In this document: positions 38,701 to 46,199 of the stretch, in pieces
How positions within the stretch are numbered: the first letter of the stretch is position 1
Layout of the letters: each line of letters begins with the position of its first letter
DNA from: Eurosta solidaginis
Lineage: Eukaryota; Arthropoda; Insecta; Diptera; Tephritidae
Length of the DNA stretch: 64,000 nt
Assembly (NCBI RefSeq): GCF_040869045.1
Contig: NC_090319.1
Location: 13,534,314 to 13,598,313, forward strand
Direction of reading: 5' to 3'
Program-made: the position numbers and the translations under genes
The notes under the pieces: model-generated
What the model saw: the letters and a program-made list of their open reading frames with translations, nothing else
What the model was told of the DNA's origin: nothing
Databases searched by the model: none

Positions 38701-39721
38701 TGAAAATTCTACTTTTTTATACCGCTTATTTTTTTAACCGGATTAATTTTTAGTTCAGTTTCCTTTTGGAACCGATTGGTTTTCACACAATTTACTTCTT
38801 CTAAATCGGTTTCTTTTTTGAACCGGTTATACTTTTAAAACTGCTTATTTTTTTAACCGTACCATTTTTTTTTAAACCGATTACTTTTGTAAATCGGTTA
38901 TAAGCTTTAAATCGGCAACATTTTAGCAGATCTCTTTATTTTGAACCGGTTACTTTCTCGAACCTATTACTTTTTTGAACCGCCTAATTTTTTTAACTGT
39001 TTGATTTTTAAACTCGTTTTCTTTTTTAAAACGCTTCCTTTTTTGAACTAGTTACTTACTTGTTTTGAGAAATCTACTTTTTTAAACCGCTTATTTTTCT
39101 AAACGGGTAACTTTTTTGAACGTGTTATATTTTATAACCGATTTCTTTAACCGGTTAATTTTTTTAAACACATATCCTTTTTTGAACCGGCTAGTTTTTT
39201 TCAAAGTGTTTACCTTTTTTAAACAGATTCATATATTTTCTAACTCGATATTCTTTTAGCCTGTTTGTTTTTTGAACTGCTTAATTTTTTAAACCGTTTG
39301 CATTGTTGAAACGCCCACTCTTTTAAACCAACTTCTTGTTCTGAAAAGGTACTGTTTTCAACTACTTTTGTTTTTAAACGTTTAATTTCTTAACTGGTTT
39401 ATTGTTTGAACCGGTTTAACTTTTTTAACGGGTTATTTTTTTTGAACTGGCTAAATATTTTTAAGAGATAATTTTTTTGAACCGGTTAAATGTTTTTAAC
39501 CGATTATATTTTTAACCGGTCATTTTTTTAACAGTTACTTGCGAAAAGGTGAAAAGTAGTTAAGAAAATTTTATTTCTCTATAAAACTATGAAGTGCTCT
39601 GCTCTTGTTGTAAAAATATATATACTTTTTCATTTTTTCCTTGCAGATGTATGAATTTACTGGCTCCACATTCCAAGCGCCCATACGTGAAGGCGACGAT
39701 GCTGTGGCAGAGCTTATATAA
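11704..39721 (+). CDS. Cad87A: Cad87A-type cadherin, complete gene, 23 coding exons
   Basis: Single-pass calcium-dependent adhesion protein of the plasma membrane. Joining the exons listed separately gives 6111 nt and 2036 residues with every phase consistent; Drosophila Cad87A is similar in length and I recognise co-linear similarity throughout (from memory, not aligned). Order: signal peptide 1-26; about 14 cadherin repeats from 30 to ~1735, most ending in DxNDNxP-type calcium motifs; a membrane-proximal domain ~1737-1840 with the segment DYYAGFAIENVVPAYI, like those of CDH23/PCDH15-type long cadherins; one transmembrane helix ~1844-1869 ending CCC; a 167-residue tail with ENPLW, YATI, YATL and a hydrophobic C-terminus AELI. 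The ATG lies 12 nt after a good splice acceptor (AG at 11690-11691), so at least one untranslated exon lies upstream. EC5 carries a ~150-residue insert with a furin-type site. Cad99C (PCDH15-like) was considered, but the sequence fits Cad87A better. Confidence 0.95.
11895..12241 (+). CDS. Cad87A: Cad87A coding exon 2: cadherin repeat 1
   Basis: Residues 26-141. Begins SETNRPPVFTQVL, contains LDREE, and ends with the calcium-linker LDENDNPPEF. Acceptor ACAG, donor GTGAGT. Confidence 0.95.
12480..13040. repeat. Degenerate minisatellite in Cad87A intron 2
   Basis: Imperfect recurrences of short motifs such as GGTCAATTGA, TTATGACC and GGCCAT in varying spacing. No reading frame. Typical cryptically simple sequence produced by slippage. 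Confidence 0.5.
13073..13551 (-). mobile_element. Solo LTR, family 1 (479 bp), Cad87A intron 2
   Basis: Ends TGTAAC...TCGCCACA on the plus strand (reverse of TG...TTACA), flanked by the 4-bp target duplication ATAT at 13069-13072 and 13552-13555. Antisense to the gene. Shares the TATAAAAG promoter block and AATAAAGAC polyadenylation block with the other copies. Confidence 0.85.
13588..13733 (+). CDS. Cad87A: Cad87A coding exon 3: cadherin repeat 2, first part
   Basis: Residues 142-189 plus two bases of codon 190. Starts TPYEADVNEDATIG. The preceding intron contains a minus-strand solo LTR ending only 36 bp before this exon. Confidence 0.93.
13844..13958 (+). CDS. Cad87A: Cad87A coding exon 4: cadherin repeat 2, middle
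   Basis: Residues 190-228 (KFRLEVLAREP through YHFQIEAT). Acceptor CACAG, donor GTAAGT. Confidence 0.93.
14141..14333 (+). CDS. Cad87A: Cad87A coding exon 5: end of repeat 2, start of repeat 3
   Basis: Residues 229-292 plus one base. Starts DGVHESQTNFEVRV; the linker is VKDIQDKPPLF; repeat 3 opens with SSVIDEDSPIGT. Donor GTAAGT. Confidence 0.93.
14590..15277. other. AT-rich intron 5 sequence, no gene
   Basis: Repetitive AAATTTTxGAAA-type sequence. The short open frames in it have only low-complexity Phe/Lys/Asn composition. I see no element boundaries. Confidence 0.5.
15281..15627 (+). mobile_element. Retroposon-like insert with internal inverted repeats and A-rich tail
   Basis: Flanked by 12-bp direct repeats GAATTTACATTT (15269-15280 and 15628-15639) and ending in an A-rich tail (15600-15627), as expected of target-primed retroposition. 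Inside, about 65 bp starting ACTAATGCTTACTTAGGCTC is inverted at 15507-15571. Near 15465-15500 is CTAG-AGAGA-CTAG followed by CGAAACGTCGGG, recalling one side of a hammerhead ribozyme core. No open reading frame. Confidence 0.55.
16331..17209 (-). mobile_element. Solo LTR, family 1, interrupted by a SINE; Cad87A intron 5
   Basis: Starts TGTAACGTATTC and ends TTCGTCGCA; flanked by target duplication GTAT (16327-16330 and 17210-17213). The LTR parts are 16331-16776 and 17139-17209; the remainder is the SINE. Antisense to the cadherin gene. Confidence 0.85.
16777..17138 (+). mobile_element. tRNA-derived SINE, full length
   Basis: Begins GGCGGCCACCGTGGTGTGA, has an A-box-like region and a clear B box (GGGTTCACACCCC) like a polymerase III promoter, then a tRNA-unrelated body and an AT-rich tail. 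Bounded by an 11-bp duplication TGCTTCATGTT (16766-16776 and 17139-17149). It inserted into a pre-existing LTR. Further copies are at about 5262-5610 and 55020-55182 on the other strand. Confidence 0.85.
17239..17351 (+). CDS. Cad87A: Cad87A coding exon 6: cadherin repeat 3, middle
   Basis: Residues 293-330. Reads NPMDYFLLDEKSGELR, then the canonical LDRE motif and ends LITLTVR. The acceptor is TTTTCCTTAG. The preceding 2.9 kb intron holds a retroposon and an LTR with a SINE inside; the LTR ends 29 bp upstream. Confidence 0.93.
17447..18586 (+). CDS. Cad87A: Cad87A coding exon 7: end of repeat 3, repeat 4, first part of repeat 5 with long insert
   Basis: Residues 331-710 (380 codons), the longest exon. 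Linkers RDINDSPP (356-363) and LDANDNKP are visible. Repeat 5 runs to about residue 541, then a hydrophilic Ser/Thr/Ala-rich insert extends to about 695 before the repeat resumes at CLDYEAETTYFLSYK. The insert contains RRQRR at 556-560 (bases 18122-18136) and is bracketed by Cys542 and Cys696. Confidence 0.95.
18640..20300. other. AT-rich intron 7 sequence, no gene
   Basis: Long AT-rich stretch with recurrent AAAATTTTCGAAA-like words. Nothing with coding character or element ends was seen. Confidence 0.5.
20307..20819 (-). mobile_element. Solo LTR, family 1 (513 bp), Cad87A intron 7
   Basis: TGTAACGAATTTAGGG ... TTCGTCACA flanked by ATAT on both sides (20303-20306, 20820-20823). Intact copy, antisense to the gene. 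Confidence 0.87.
21431..21939 (+). CDS. Cad87A: Cad87A coding exon 8: end of repeat 5, repeat 6, start of repeat 7
   Basis: Residues 711-879 plus two bases of codon 880. Linkers TDANDSPPVC (730-739) and RDVNNHAP (835-842). Repeat 7 opens YSAVVEENSEIGTSVE. Donor GTGAGT. Confidence 0.95.
22021..22249 (+). CDS. Cad87A: Cad87A coding exon 9: cadherin repeat 7
   Basis: Residues 880-956. Contains DFGIDERTGDVFVSRKLDYD and the variant linker NNSNDKDPYF. A short 81-nt intron separates it from exon 8. Confidence 0.94.
22390..23100. repeat. Degenerate minisatellite in Cad87A intron 9
   Basis: Repeated short motifs CCGAAATGGTCC, CCCGAAATTGTCC and CTCGAAATTGT at irregular spacing. No coding potential. 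Confidence 0.5.
23380..24170. repeat. Diverged tandem array with GGTGGCGCACGGATCGAAAT core
   Basis: Several diverged copies of a unit containing GTAACTTCTC(AG)(AT)GAGCTA, then GGTGGCGCACGGATCGAAAT and a run of A. The core recurs near 23457, 23615, 23767, 23880 and 24030. The same core, with the GAGCTA-like step, occurs in the TIR element at the left end of the window (about 430-460) and inverted at 57.5-58.0 kb. Confidence 0.55.
24345..24566 (+). CDS. Cad87A: Cad87A coding exon 10: cadherin repeat 8, first part
   Basis: Residues 957-1030. Starts VPEDASVGTIVHTLVALDPD and ends KELNRDLFA. Confidence 0.93.
24600..25340. other. Intron 10 sequence, AT-rich, no gene
   Basis: Contains many ATTAATCGATTA-like words (degenerate simple sequence). 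No feature with clear boundaries. Confidence 0.4.
25373..25477 (+). CDS. Cad87A: Cad87A coding exon 11: end of cadherin repeat 8
   Basis: Residues 1031-1065 (VIRINVLVTDSTAP ... ITDVNKTPP). Acceptor TTTTCAAG, donor GTAAGT. Confidence 0.93.
26500..27370. repeat. Unidentified repeat-like block with GC-rich hairpin in intron 11
   Basis: An AT-rich block ends in a GC-rich core (about 27160-27310) that includes GCGGCCTTCGGCCGC, a perfect short hairpin. The base composition contrasts sharply with the intron around it, which suggests an inserted element. Open frames here are short and show no recognisable domain. Confidence 0.4.
28071..28670 (+). CDS. Cad87A: Cad87A coding exon 12: repeats 9 and most of 10
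   Basis: Residues 1066-1265. Starts KFNPPWTPENPIIKF; linker INLNDNEPQF near 1165; repeat 10 contains NVTENSPRGTVAGKVEAFDAD and ends KSATAA. Donor GTAAGT. Confidence 0.95.
29404..31096 (+). mobile_element. Solo LTR, family 1, split by a 1.2 kb insertion; Cad87A intron 12
   Basis: TGTGACGAATATTAGC ... CCTTACA with target duplication GTAT (29400-29403 and 31097-31100). LTR parts are 29404-29536 and 30747-31096. Same orientation as the cadherin gene, so its AATAAA-type signal could in principle act on the transcript. Confidence 0.83.
29537..30746. mobile_element. Non-coding TIR element with TA target duplication, inside the LTR
   Basis: Ends are imperfect inverted repeats: CCCACACGGCATTTA at the left and, inverted, CCCAGCCAGCATTTT at the right. 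TA is duplicated on both sides and removal restores LTR sequence. Interior is rich in TGATTCAAA/AATCATTTTT words. No transposase frame. The TA duplication fits a Tc1/mariner-type or similar MITE. Confidence 0.6.
31440..32240 (+). repeat. Degenerate CCGAAACC/Pro-Lys-rich repeat tract in intron 12
   Basis: Recurrent words such as AAACCGAAACC and GTAGAAGAGAAGCC. In one frame parts read as PKLKPKS and VEEK-type repeats but with many stop codons, so it is either decayed coding repeats or an A-rich minisatellite. The open part 32029-32361 has no recognisable domain. Confidence 0.4.
32808..33794 (-). mobile_element. Solo LTR, family 1, interrupted by a second LTR; Cad87A intron 12
   Basis: TGTAACGAATTTAGGG ... 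TTCGTCACA. LTR parts are 32808-33108 and 33597-33794. A few bases around GAATCGCTAAATCACT are deleted relative to other copies. The flanking four bases (AATC and ATAC) do not match, so no clean target duplication remains. Confidence 0.78.
33109..33596. mobile_element. Second solo LTR with AGTTA...TAACT ends (488 bp)
   Basis: Begins AGTTAAGTATGTAC and ends GGACTAACT, flanked by TGCG on both sides (33105-33108, 33597-33600); removal restores the surrounding LTR. AGTTA/TAACT termini with a 4-bp duplication are typical of gypsy-group LTR elements. No internal coding region is present. Confidence 0.65.
33987..34394 (+). CDS. Cad87A: Cad87A coding exon 13: end of repeat 10, repeat 11
   Basis: Residues 1266-1401. 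Starts IHINVLDVNDNAPIF; ends NATIEIPG. The preceding intron (5.3 kb) is the largest of the gene and is full of repeats. Confidence 0.95.
34480..34670 (+). CDS. Cad87A: Cad87A coding exon 14: cadherin repeat 12, first part
   Basis: Residues 1402-1464 plus two bases. Starts DIVQRDYLLLTVKATDND; ends RELNRKERA. The 85-nt upstream intron contains an AT run. Confidence 0.94.
34750..35055 (+). CDS. Cad87A: Cad87A coding exon 15: end of repeat 12, start of repeat 13
   Basis: Residues 1465-1566 plus two bases. Starts NYDIILVARDAGNPTPFE, linker VDANENRPEF (to 1501), repeat 13 opens YKIAIKENMGRDIKIG and ends FTNRGLD. Too interrupted by introns to appear as one long open frame. Confidence 0.93.
35270..35810. 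repeat. GATGTGATAT-rich degenerate minisatellite, intron 15
   Basis: Motifs GATGTGATAT, ATGATATGAT and similar recur through the intron. Apparent open frames on the opposite strand are products of this low complexity. Confidence 0.5.
35823..36000 (+). CDS. Cad87A: Cad87A coding exon 16: end of cadherin repeat 13
   Basis: Residues 1567-1626 (REDIDFYTLYILASI ... LDENDNAPIFEKE). The split codon completes the usual LDRE motif across the intron. Confidence 0.94.
36075..36249 (+). CDS. Cad87A: Cad87A coding exon 17: cadherin repeat 14, first part
   Basis: Residues 1627-1684 plus one base. Starts VYYAGVNAKAAVNS; ends TGSIVPSPF. Flanked by short introns of 74 and 66 nt. Confidence 0.92.
36316..36719 (+). 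CDS. Cad87A: Cad87A coding exon 18: end of repeat 14 and membrane-proximal domain
   Basis: Residues 1685-1819. Contains AEYNQDRFELEIIAKE, then the non-calcium membrane-proximal domain beginning LVRIILSRPPEEVHQEHEEI and ending NYDYLR. This domain lacks DxNDN motifs. Confidence 0.94.
36796..36956 (+). CDS. Cad87A: Cad87A coding exon 19: juxtamembrane and transmembrane helix
   Basis: Residues 1820-1872 plus two bases. DYYAGFAIENVVPAYI precedes a ~25-residue hydrophobic helix (1844-1869) closing CCC, followed by LKHW as the stop-transfer side. Confidence 0.94.
37063..37164 (+). CDS. Cad87A: Cad87A coding exon 20: proximal cytoplasmic tail
   Basis: Residues 1873-1906 plus two bases. Basic segment VENRRKEALIKK, then NTTENPLWIE; an NPLW motif is also found in the tails of long mammalian cadherins such as CDH23. 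Confidence 0.93.
37225..37306 (+). CDS. Cad87A: Cad87A coding exon 21: cytoplasmic tail
   Basis: Residues 1907-1934 (QKLKLYEEQELTMQVF to SNSDSP). Acceptor TTTGCAG, donor GTAAGT. Confidence 0.93.
37378..37611 (+). CDS. Cad87A: Cad87A coding exon 22: cytoplasmic tail with YATI/YATL motifs
   Basis: Residues 1935-2012. An Asn/Gly-rich linker (DNIGGVNNVNNNDN) separates two similar tyrosine motifs, NTYATIQPRN and DYATLRNNR. The donor is weak (GTTTGT), unlike the GTRAGT of most other exons; readthrough gives a short alternative tail ending at a stop near 37651. Confidence 0.9.
37790..39545. repeat. Degenerate minisatellite with AACCGGTTA core, intron 22
   Basis: Some 1.4 kb of imperfect ~17-20-bp units of the form GAACCGGTTACTTTTTT. 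Exact AACCGGTT palindromes occur at 38216, 38821, 38944, 39149, 39409 and 39480, with many one-base variants. AACCGGTT is the published optimal Grainyhead site; regulatory function here is only inference. Confidence 0.65.
39647..39721 (+). CDS. Cad87A: Cad87A coding exon 23: C-terminus and stop
   Basis: Residues 2013-2036 then TAA at 39719-39721. Encodes MYEFTGSTFQAPIREGDD and ends VAELI. The last three residues (ELI) fit a class III PDZ ligand, which is inference. Acceptor TTCCTTGCAG. Confidence 0.93.
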   Translation: MYEFTGSTFQAPIREGDDAVAELI

Positions 39722-41110
39722 AATTCAATTCATGCATCGTATACAATGGATTGTGTAAATGTATAGATTGTAAACGTTGGCATTTAATTTAAATTAGCGA
39801 GATAATTTTATTTAAATAATTTTTTTTTTTTGCCGAAACTTGTATTAAACTTTGCGAAGTATTGGAACTTTTTTTTTGTAATTGTAGCATTATAAATGCA
39901 TGCCATAGTGCTGAAAACCTGGCCATTTCGGTACCTTAGATTTATCTATGTATGCAGTTAATAGAATTTGTAGCACGCTACCGTCACGTGGCATAATTTG
40001 AAATGCATTTAAAAAACTAAAAAGGAAAACGTGAAGATATTAAAACAAACACAAATAGTTAATTAGCAACGCGAACGGACATTGAAAAATCCAACAAAAT
40101 TTGTATATGTATATACAAATTATTTCAAGAATACATATATAAACACAGCTGAGCGTAATAAAATAGCAGCAAAATTGATTTACATTTCAGTAGTTACTTT
40201 CTTTTGGTTTTTGTTTCCGTTAATTTCAAAAAAACTTAAAGAAATTGCATAACGAAAACGTGGTTAAACAATTTCGCAAAACTGTTATTTTTAAAAAGCT
40301 TCATGAGGATTTCCAAATTTTTATTCAGAACTTTTATGTATGCAATTTCGTAGTCCCCTTCATTTTTACTACCTTTATATTTTAAAGTAAAGTTTCTTTC
40401 GCAATTCGCATTGATTTAAAAAAAACTTGTTTTTTCGAAGGATATAAGAAGTTGTCTCATGCAAAGTATTTGAAACTTTGTAATGGAATATTTTTAAAAA
40501 CTGTTGAGATTTTTCGAAAACGTTTTCGAAAAAATTTGTGGAAACTTTTATTCTTATATTCAAGAAAATTTTAAACATTCTTCAGATTTTTCGAAAACGT
40601 TTTCGAAATTGTTTTCACAGTTTTCGAAAATAAAGTGTAATTTTTTGTTATGAAAGAGAAAAAGCAACAACCTTCGGTGTTTGAATATTCGAATTACCCT
40701 TTTCGAATTTGGATTAGATAGTTATATAATTTGTTATAGTTTGTTTTTCCTTTACATTTACGAAAATAAAAACAAATTAAATAACAAACAAAATTTGGCT
40801 AATAATTTTTGCTGTTATTTCTTAACTCGCAGTTGTATATGTAGTATGTACACACGTACAACACTTTTTTTCGAATTATAAAAGAATACTCAAGGCAGCT
40901 TTGACGATTGACGAACAATCGCTATTATGTTGTAGTAATGTAAGTACATAAACATGTTTCAAAAGCAAAACAAAGTTTATAGGCGCGAGCAGTATTCTTA
41001 TATATTGTTTTTAGGCTAAATCAATAAAAGTATGTATGTTTACTTATGTATGTAGCGATTACAAATTTATAATACAAAAAATAAAATGAGACAATAAACT
41101 AACATTATAT
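39722..41110 (+). other. Cad87A: Cad87A 3' untranslated region and flank
   Basis: Non-coding, AT-rich sequence after the stop codon. Candidate polyadenylation signals AATAAA occur at 40157-40162 and 41023-41028, with more near 41080-41100. Which is used cannot be told from sequence. Confidence 0.5.
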
Positions 41111-43716
41111 ATTGCAACGAACAAAACTAACAGTTATCTTATATATACATTTATAATTAATTCAAGTACACTCGTTCTTCCGTAGCATATTATTTTTTTA
41201 GATTTAAGTACCTATAATAATTAATTTTTTGTGTTTAATTTAACAAAGGTTTTTATACGTACCATTACATTCATTTAGCTATAGTTTGTTTAGAGCTTAA
41301 TTGAAGCTTCAAGGTTAGAAGTGCACATTCTCAAATATAAAAAAATAAAATTTTCTAAGATTTTGTTTGTATTGATGAAATTAGTTAAACTAATAAACAT
41401 AAAAGTAATTAAATAATTGGTATTTTATTTAAGTCATTGATAAAAAGGTTGAAAATGTATAATTGAAAATAGTTTTTATTTTCCTCAAGAAATTCAAAAA
41501 ACAATTCATATGATTATTTTGGTTTAATTAAATTGTTGACCAATAACGGTTATTTTCAATCCCTCTCTCTAGTGAAATTAACCTAAGTTTTTTTAACGAC
41601 ATTCGCTATCGTTAAATTAGTGGTTCAGTAACTATAACGATTTCGATATTTAGTAGCCATTTTTTATCGTTATTCGTTAACCTATCATCAATAATAAAAT
41701 ATTTTAAATGCGTTAATGGCATTATCTGCGAATCCATTTTTCTTCCTTTTAGACCACGTTTATACCTGCACTTATCTACAAAAAATTCACAATAGTTAAG
41801 CTGCGCAATCACATATGTGCCATCCCTAGGAGCTAGATTACAAGCTGTTATATTTTCACGTTTCACCCTAGATCTTAAAAGAAAATCGCCATCTCTAAAA
41901 TTCGATCATAATTACCTATTATCGAAGGAAAAAGTTGATATGGGAAATCTAATAGTTATTTAATTACTGATTAGGAGTTAAGGCCTAGTTAACATATAAC
42001 GAGACTATCTTCATTTTCGTACTAAACTCCTAATAGGTTATATAACTATGCTTCAAAGATGCTGATTTTTTTCCTAGTCCCAGTACCATCTTTGGATGTC
42101 TGGGTGTCATCTGCAAATGGAAGCACAAGAAAAAGAGAAACGAAAAAAATTTACAGCTAATAATCTTGTTTCTAAGAATGGGACATACGTGAACGCCTAC
42201 ATTAATTGTTGTGGACTCATTGTAGAATAGTGCATGTGTAAACATGACCCAAGTACGAAAATTCAGATAATCTCGTTATATATAAACAAGGTCTGTGGCG
42301 GAGCTCACTAACTTGAACGATACGATTCGTCGAGATTTTAACTATGTGCCGATTTTTCGCTTGCGATCCTGATTGTACTATCCACTAACATGGCCAACGA
42401 ATTGACCAATATTACTAGTTCAAATTGAAGAATCATGGAATTCCAGCTAATGCCGCTGGCAATCTTAAAATTATCTTTAATAATTTAGCGACAATAGCTG
42501 AACATGTTTTAACGAATATCGATAAAAATTGGTTACTGAATACCTAAATCGTTAGAGTTATCGATTCGCCAATAATCGATTAAGAAAATCTTTTAAAATC
42601 GTTTCACCACTGAAGCTCAATAAAATTGTCATTTCGTAAGCGTTGTTATCGCCAGGTAAAATCTCGACAAATCGCATTGTTTAAAGTTGATGAATGCCAC
42701 TAATGAGTTCTTGATCGATTATCATTGACAATTAATTTAGGGGTAGATATAGAAGGTCAGCAATTTTTAAGTATATATGTACACTTGTTAAGGATGTAAC
42801 TTTATAGTTATTTTTTTTGATTTAATTTAAAACAAAAAAAGCTACTTTTGCTCAATATTCTTCTACTAAAAAATATTTGCTGTTAAACTGATAAATATTT
42901 GTATACATACATAGGGGTCATTCCATACACATTCAACTATTTTTGACGTAAACCGTACTCAGAACGAGGGAGACGGAGGTGAACGAAACTTATATTACTA
43001 AGCTAGTTAAATTTTTGAGAATACATCGCGTTTCTATGGTTTTTTGTTAGAAAATGACTCTAGTTTTTGAAAAATATTTTTCATAAGACCATACAAAATA
43101 TTTAAGAAAAAAGCTTAAAGACAAATATGAACATACTTTTTATTATAAGCCCAATGTTCAGTGCTAGTTTCAAGTATAATTAAATATGTATGTATGGAAT
43201 GATCCATGTGGATAAACCTTAACATAACTAAGTACATCCCCCATATCTGTGAACCCTTATCTAGGCTTTAGTGTACTAGCCATCAATCAATATTGTATTC
43301 GACTTTAAGAAACTCTCTTATATAAAACTAATATCTTTATATTGCAAAGATGTAAGAAATACGTAAAAATATGTAAATCCTTGAAAATATAAAATAAGTA
43401 TAAAAAATTTGACTTTGTAAATGAAAACGGCAAAATAACCCATAATAATAAAGTAAACATGTATTTATTTAAGAATTAATGTATCTTTGTTTTATTATAT
43501 GTTCTTTCCCTGCCTGCTCTGTATCAAGGGATTCGATTTAGATATGGCAATGAACGAAAACAAGGTGAGGTACTTCCGGCCATCAAAAAAAAAGTTCACA
43601 CATCCTATAGAAGGAAATCTAAAACATCCTTCGGAAAACATTTTTTTAATTCATTAAGGCAGTTCAGAATTTCGTATATTTGACATTGGAAATAAAAGCT
43701 ACGGATCGCGAGCAAC
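41111..43716. other. Intergenic, no gene seen
   Basis: AT-rich sequence downstream of Cad87A with only short, low-complexity frames on both strands. No domain or element end recognised. Confidence 0.5.
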
Positions 43717-45893
43717 TTTTTATACGCAGCTGAGCAGGGCTCATAGAGTATATTAATTTTGTTCGCATAACGGTACCCTATAACGGCATAAACTAATCGA
43801 GATAGATATAGACTTCTATATATCAAAATGATCTGGGCGAAAAAAGAAAATTATTTAGCCATGACCGTCCGTCCGTAAACACGATAACTTTAGTAAATTT
43901 TGAGGTATCTTGATTAAATTTGGGACGTAGGTTCCTGGGCACTCATCTCCGATCGCTATTCACTATCGAAAATTTCGCAAAATCGAAAAAGTGCGATAAT
44001 TCATTACCAAAGATGGATAAAGCGATGAAACTTGGTAGGTAAGCTAAACTTATGACGCAGAATAGAAAATTAGTAAAATTTTGGACAACGGGCGTGGCAC
44101 CGCCCACTTTTAAAAGAAGGTAATTTAGAAGTTTTGCAAGCTGTAATTTGGCAGTCGTTGAAGATATCATGATGAAATTTGGCAGGAACGTTACTCCTAA
44201 TACTGTATGTATGCTTAATAAAAATTAGCAAAATCGGAGAACGACGACGCCCACTTTTAAAAAAAAATTTTTTTTTTAAGTCAAATTTAAAAAAAAAAAG
44301 TTAATATTTTTACAGTATATAATTAAATTATGTCAACATTTAACTCCAGTAATGATATGGTGCAACAAAATACAAAAATAAAAGAAAATTTCAAAATGGG
44401 AATGGCTCCGCCCTTTTTCATTTAATTTGTCTAGGATACTTTTAATGCCATAAGTCGAACAAAAATTTACCAATCCTTGTGAAATTTGGTAGGGGCTTAG
44501 ATTCTGGGACGATAACTGTTTTCTGTGAAAAAGGGCGAAATCGGTTGAAGCCACGCCCAGTTTTTATACACAGTCAACCGTCTGTCCTTCCGCTCGGCCT
44601 TTAACACGATAACTTGAGCAAAAATCGATATATCTATACTAAACTCAGTTCACGTAATTATCTGAACTCATTTTGTTTTGGTATAAAAAATAGCCGCCTA
44701 TGACCACGCCCACTTTTTCGATATCGAAAATTTCGAAAAATGAAAAAAATGTCATAATTCTATACCAAATACGAAAAAAGGGATGAAACATGGTAATTGG
44801 ATTGGTTTATTGACGCAAAATATAACTTTAGAAAAAACCTTTGTAAAATGGGTGTGACACTTACCATATTTAGTAGAAGAAAATGAAAAAGTTCTGCAGG
44901 GCGAAATCAAAAGCCCTTGGAATCTTGGCAGGAATACTGTATTACATATATAAATAAATTAGCGGTACCCGACAGATGATGGTCTGGGTCATCCTGGTCC
45001 ACATTTTGGTCGATATCTCGAAAACGCCTTCACATATACAACTACCACCACTCCCTTTTGAAACCCTCATTAATACCTTTAATTTGATACCCATATCGTA
45101 CAAAAAAATTCTAGAGTCACCCCTGGTCCACCTTTACGGCGATATCTCGAAAAGGTGTCCACCTATAGAACTAAGGCCCACTCCCTTTTAAAATACTCAT
45201 TAACATCTTTCATTTGATACCCATATCGTACAAACAAATTATAGAGTCACCCCTGGTCCACCTTTATGGCGATATCTCGAAAAGGCGTCCACCTATAGAA
45301 CTAAGGCCCACTCCCTTTTAAAATACTCATTAACATCTTTCATTTGATACCCATGTCGTACAAACAAATTCTAGAGTCACCCCTGGTCCACCTTTATGGC
45401 GATATCTCGAAAAGGCGTCCACCTATAGAACTAAGGCCGACGCCCTTTTAAAAAACTTATTAACACCTTTCATTTGATACCCATATCGTACAAACAAATT
45501 CTAGAGTCACCCCTGGTCCACCTTTACGGCGATATCTCGAAAAGGTGTCCACCTATAGAACTAAGGCCCACTCCCTTTTAAAATACTCATTAACATCTTT
45601 CATTTGATACCCATATCGTACAAACAAATTATAAAGTCACCCCTGGTCCACTTTTATGGCGATATCTCGAAAAGGCGTCCACCTATAGAACTAAGGCCTA
45701 CTCCCTTTTAAAATACTCATTAACATCTTTCATTTGATACCCATGTCGTACAAACAAATTCTAGAGTCACATTCCAGGGTTACCCTAGGTTCATTTTCCT
45801 ACATAGTGATTTTCCCTTATTTTGTCTCCATAGCTCTCAACTGAGTATGTAATGTTCGGTTACACCCGAACTTCGCCTTCCTTACTTGTTTTT
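43717..45893 (-). mobile_element. Non-autonomous element, family C, long copy (2.2 kb)
   Basis: Reverse-strand relative of 7434-7970: starts TTTTTATACGCAGCTGAGCAG and ends with GTTCGGTTACACCCGAAC and CTTCCTTACTTGTT. The interior has repeated GGGCGTGGCACCGCCCAC-like words and, in its right part, the 130-bp tandem array. No transposase. Confidence 0.65.
44980..45775. repeat. 130-bp tandem array with 390-bp higher-order period
   Basis: The anchor CAAACAAATT followed by GAGTCACCCCTGGTCCAC recurs at 45101, 45231, 45361, 45491, 45621 and 45751, exactly 130 bp apart. Variants recur every third unit: TTACGGC with GGTGTCC in units 1 and 4, and the preceding CCATGTCGTA in units 3 and 6. Confidence 0.85.
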
Positions 45894-45984
45894 GACGTTA
45901 ATTTAATTTACAAACATATTTTGTGAATAATTTATCGATATTTGCTTCGTTCAATTTTGATATGCAGATATTCAACTTTTATAT

Positions 45985-46155
45985 TCCAGTATCCGGACAT
46001 ACGGATATCCGGATTTTGCTTTTACGTATCCGGATAGCCGAACATCGGATATCCGGATTTCCTATTTGTGAATCCGGATATCCGAACAGCCGGATTTTTT
46101 TCCAAACTATCCGGTTATTCGAATATCCGGTCTATCCGGATAGTTGAAATATTCG
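45985..46155. repeat. ATCCGGAT-rich short repeat
   Basis: Palindromic GGATATCCGGAT words recur irregularly about ten times. No coding potential. Confidence 0.55.
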
Positions 46156-46199
46156 GATGCAGTTCACAGCCCTAGCTCCTATTAAATTTCAGGAAATTC

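Noticed and set aside
44900..45800. CRISPR-like array
   Set aside because: The periodic 130-bp units are contiguous tandem repeats without unique spacers, in an insect genome.
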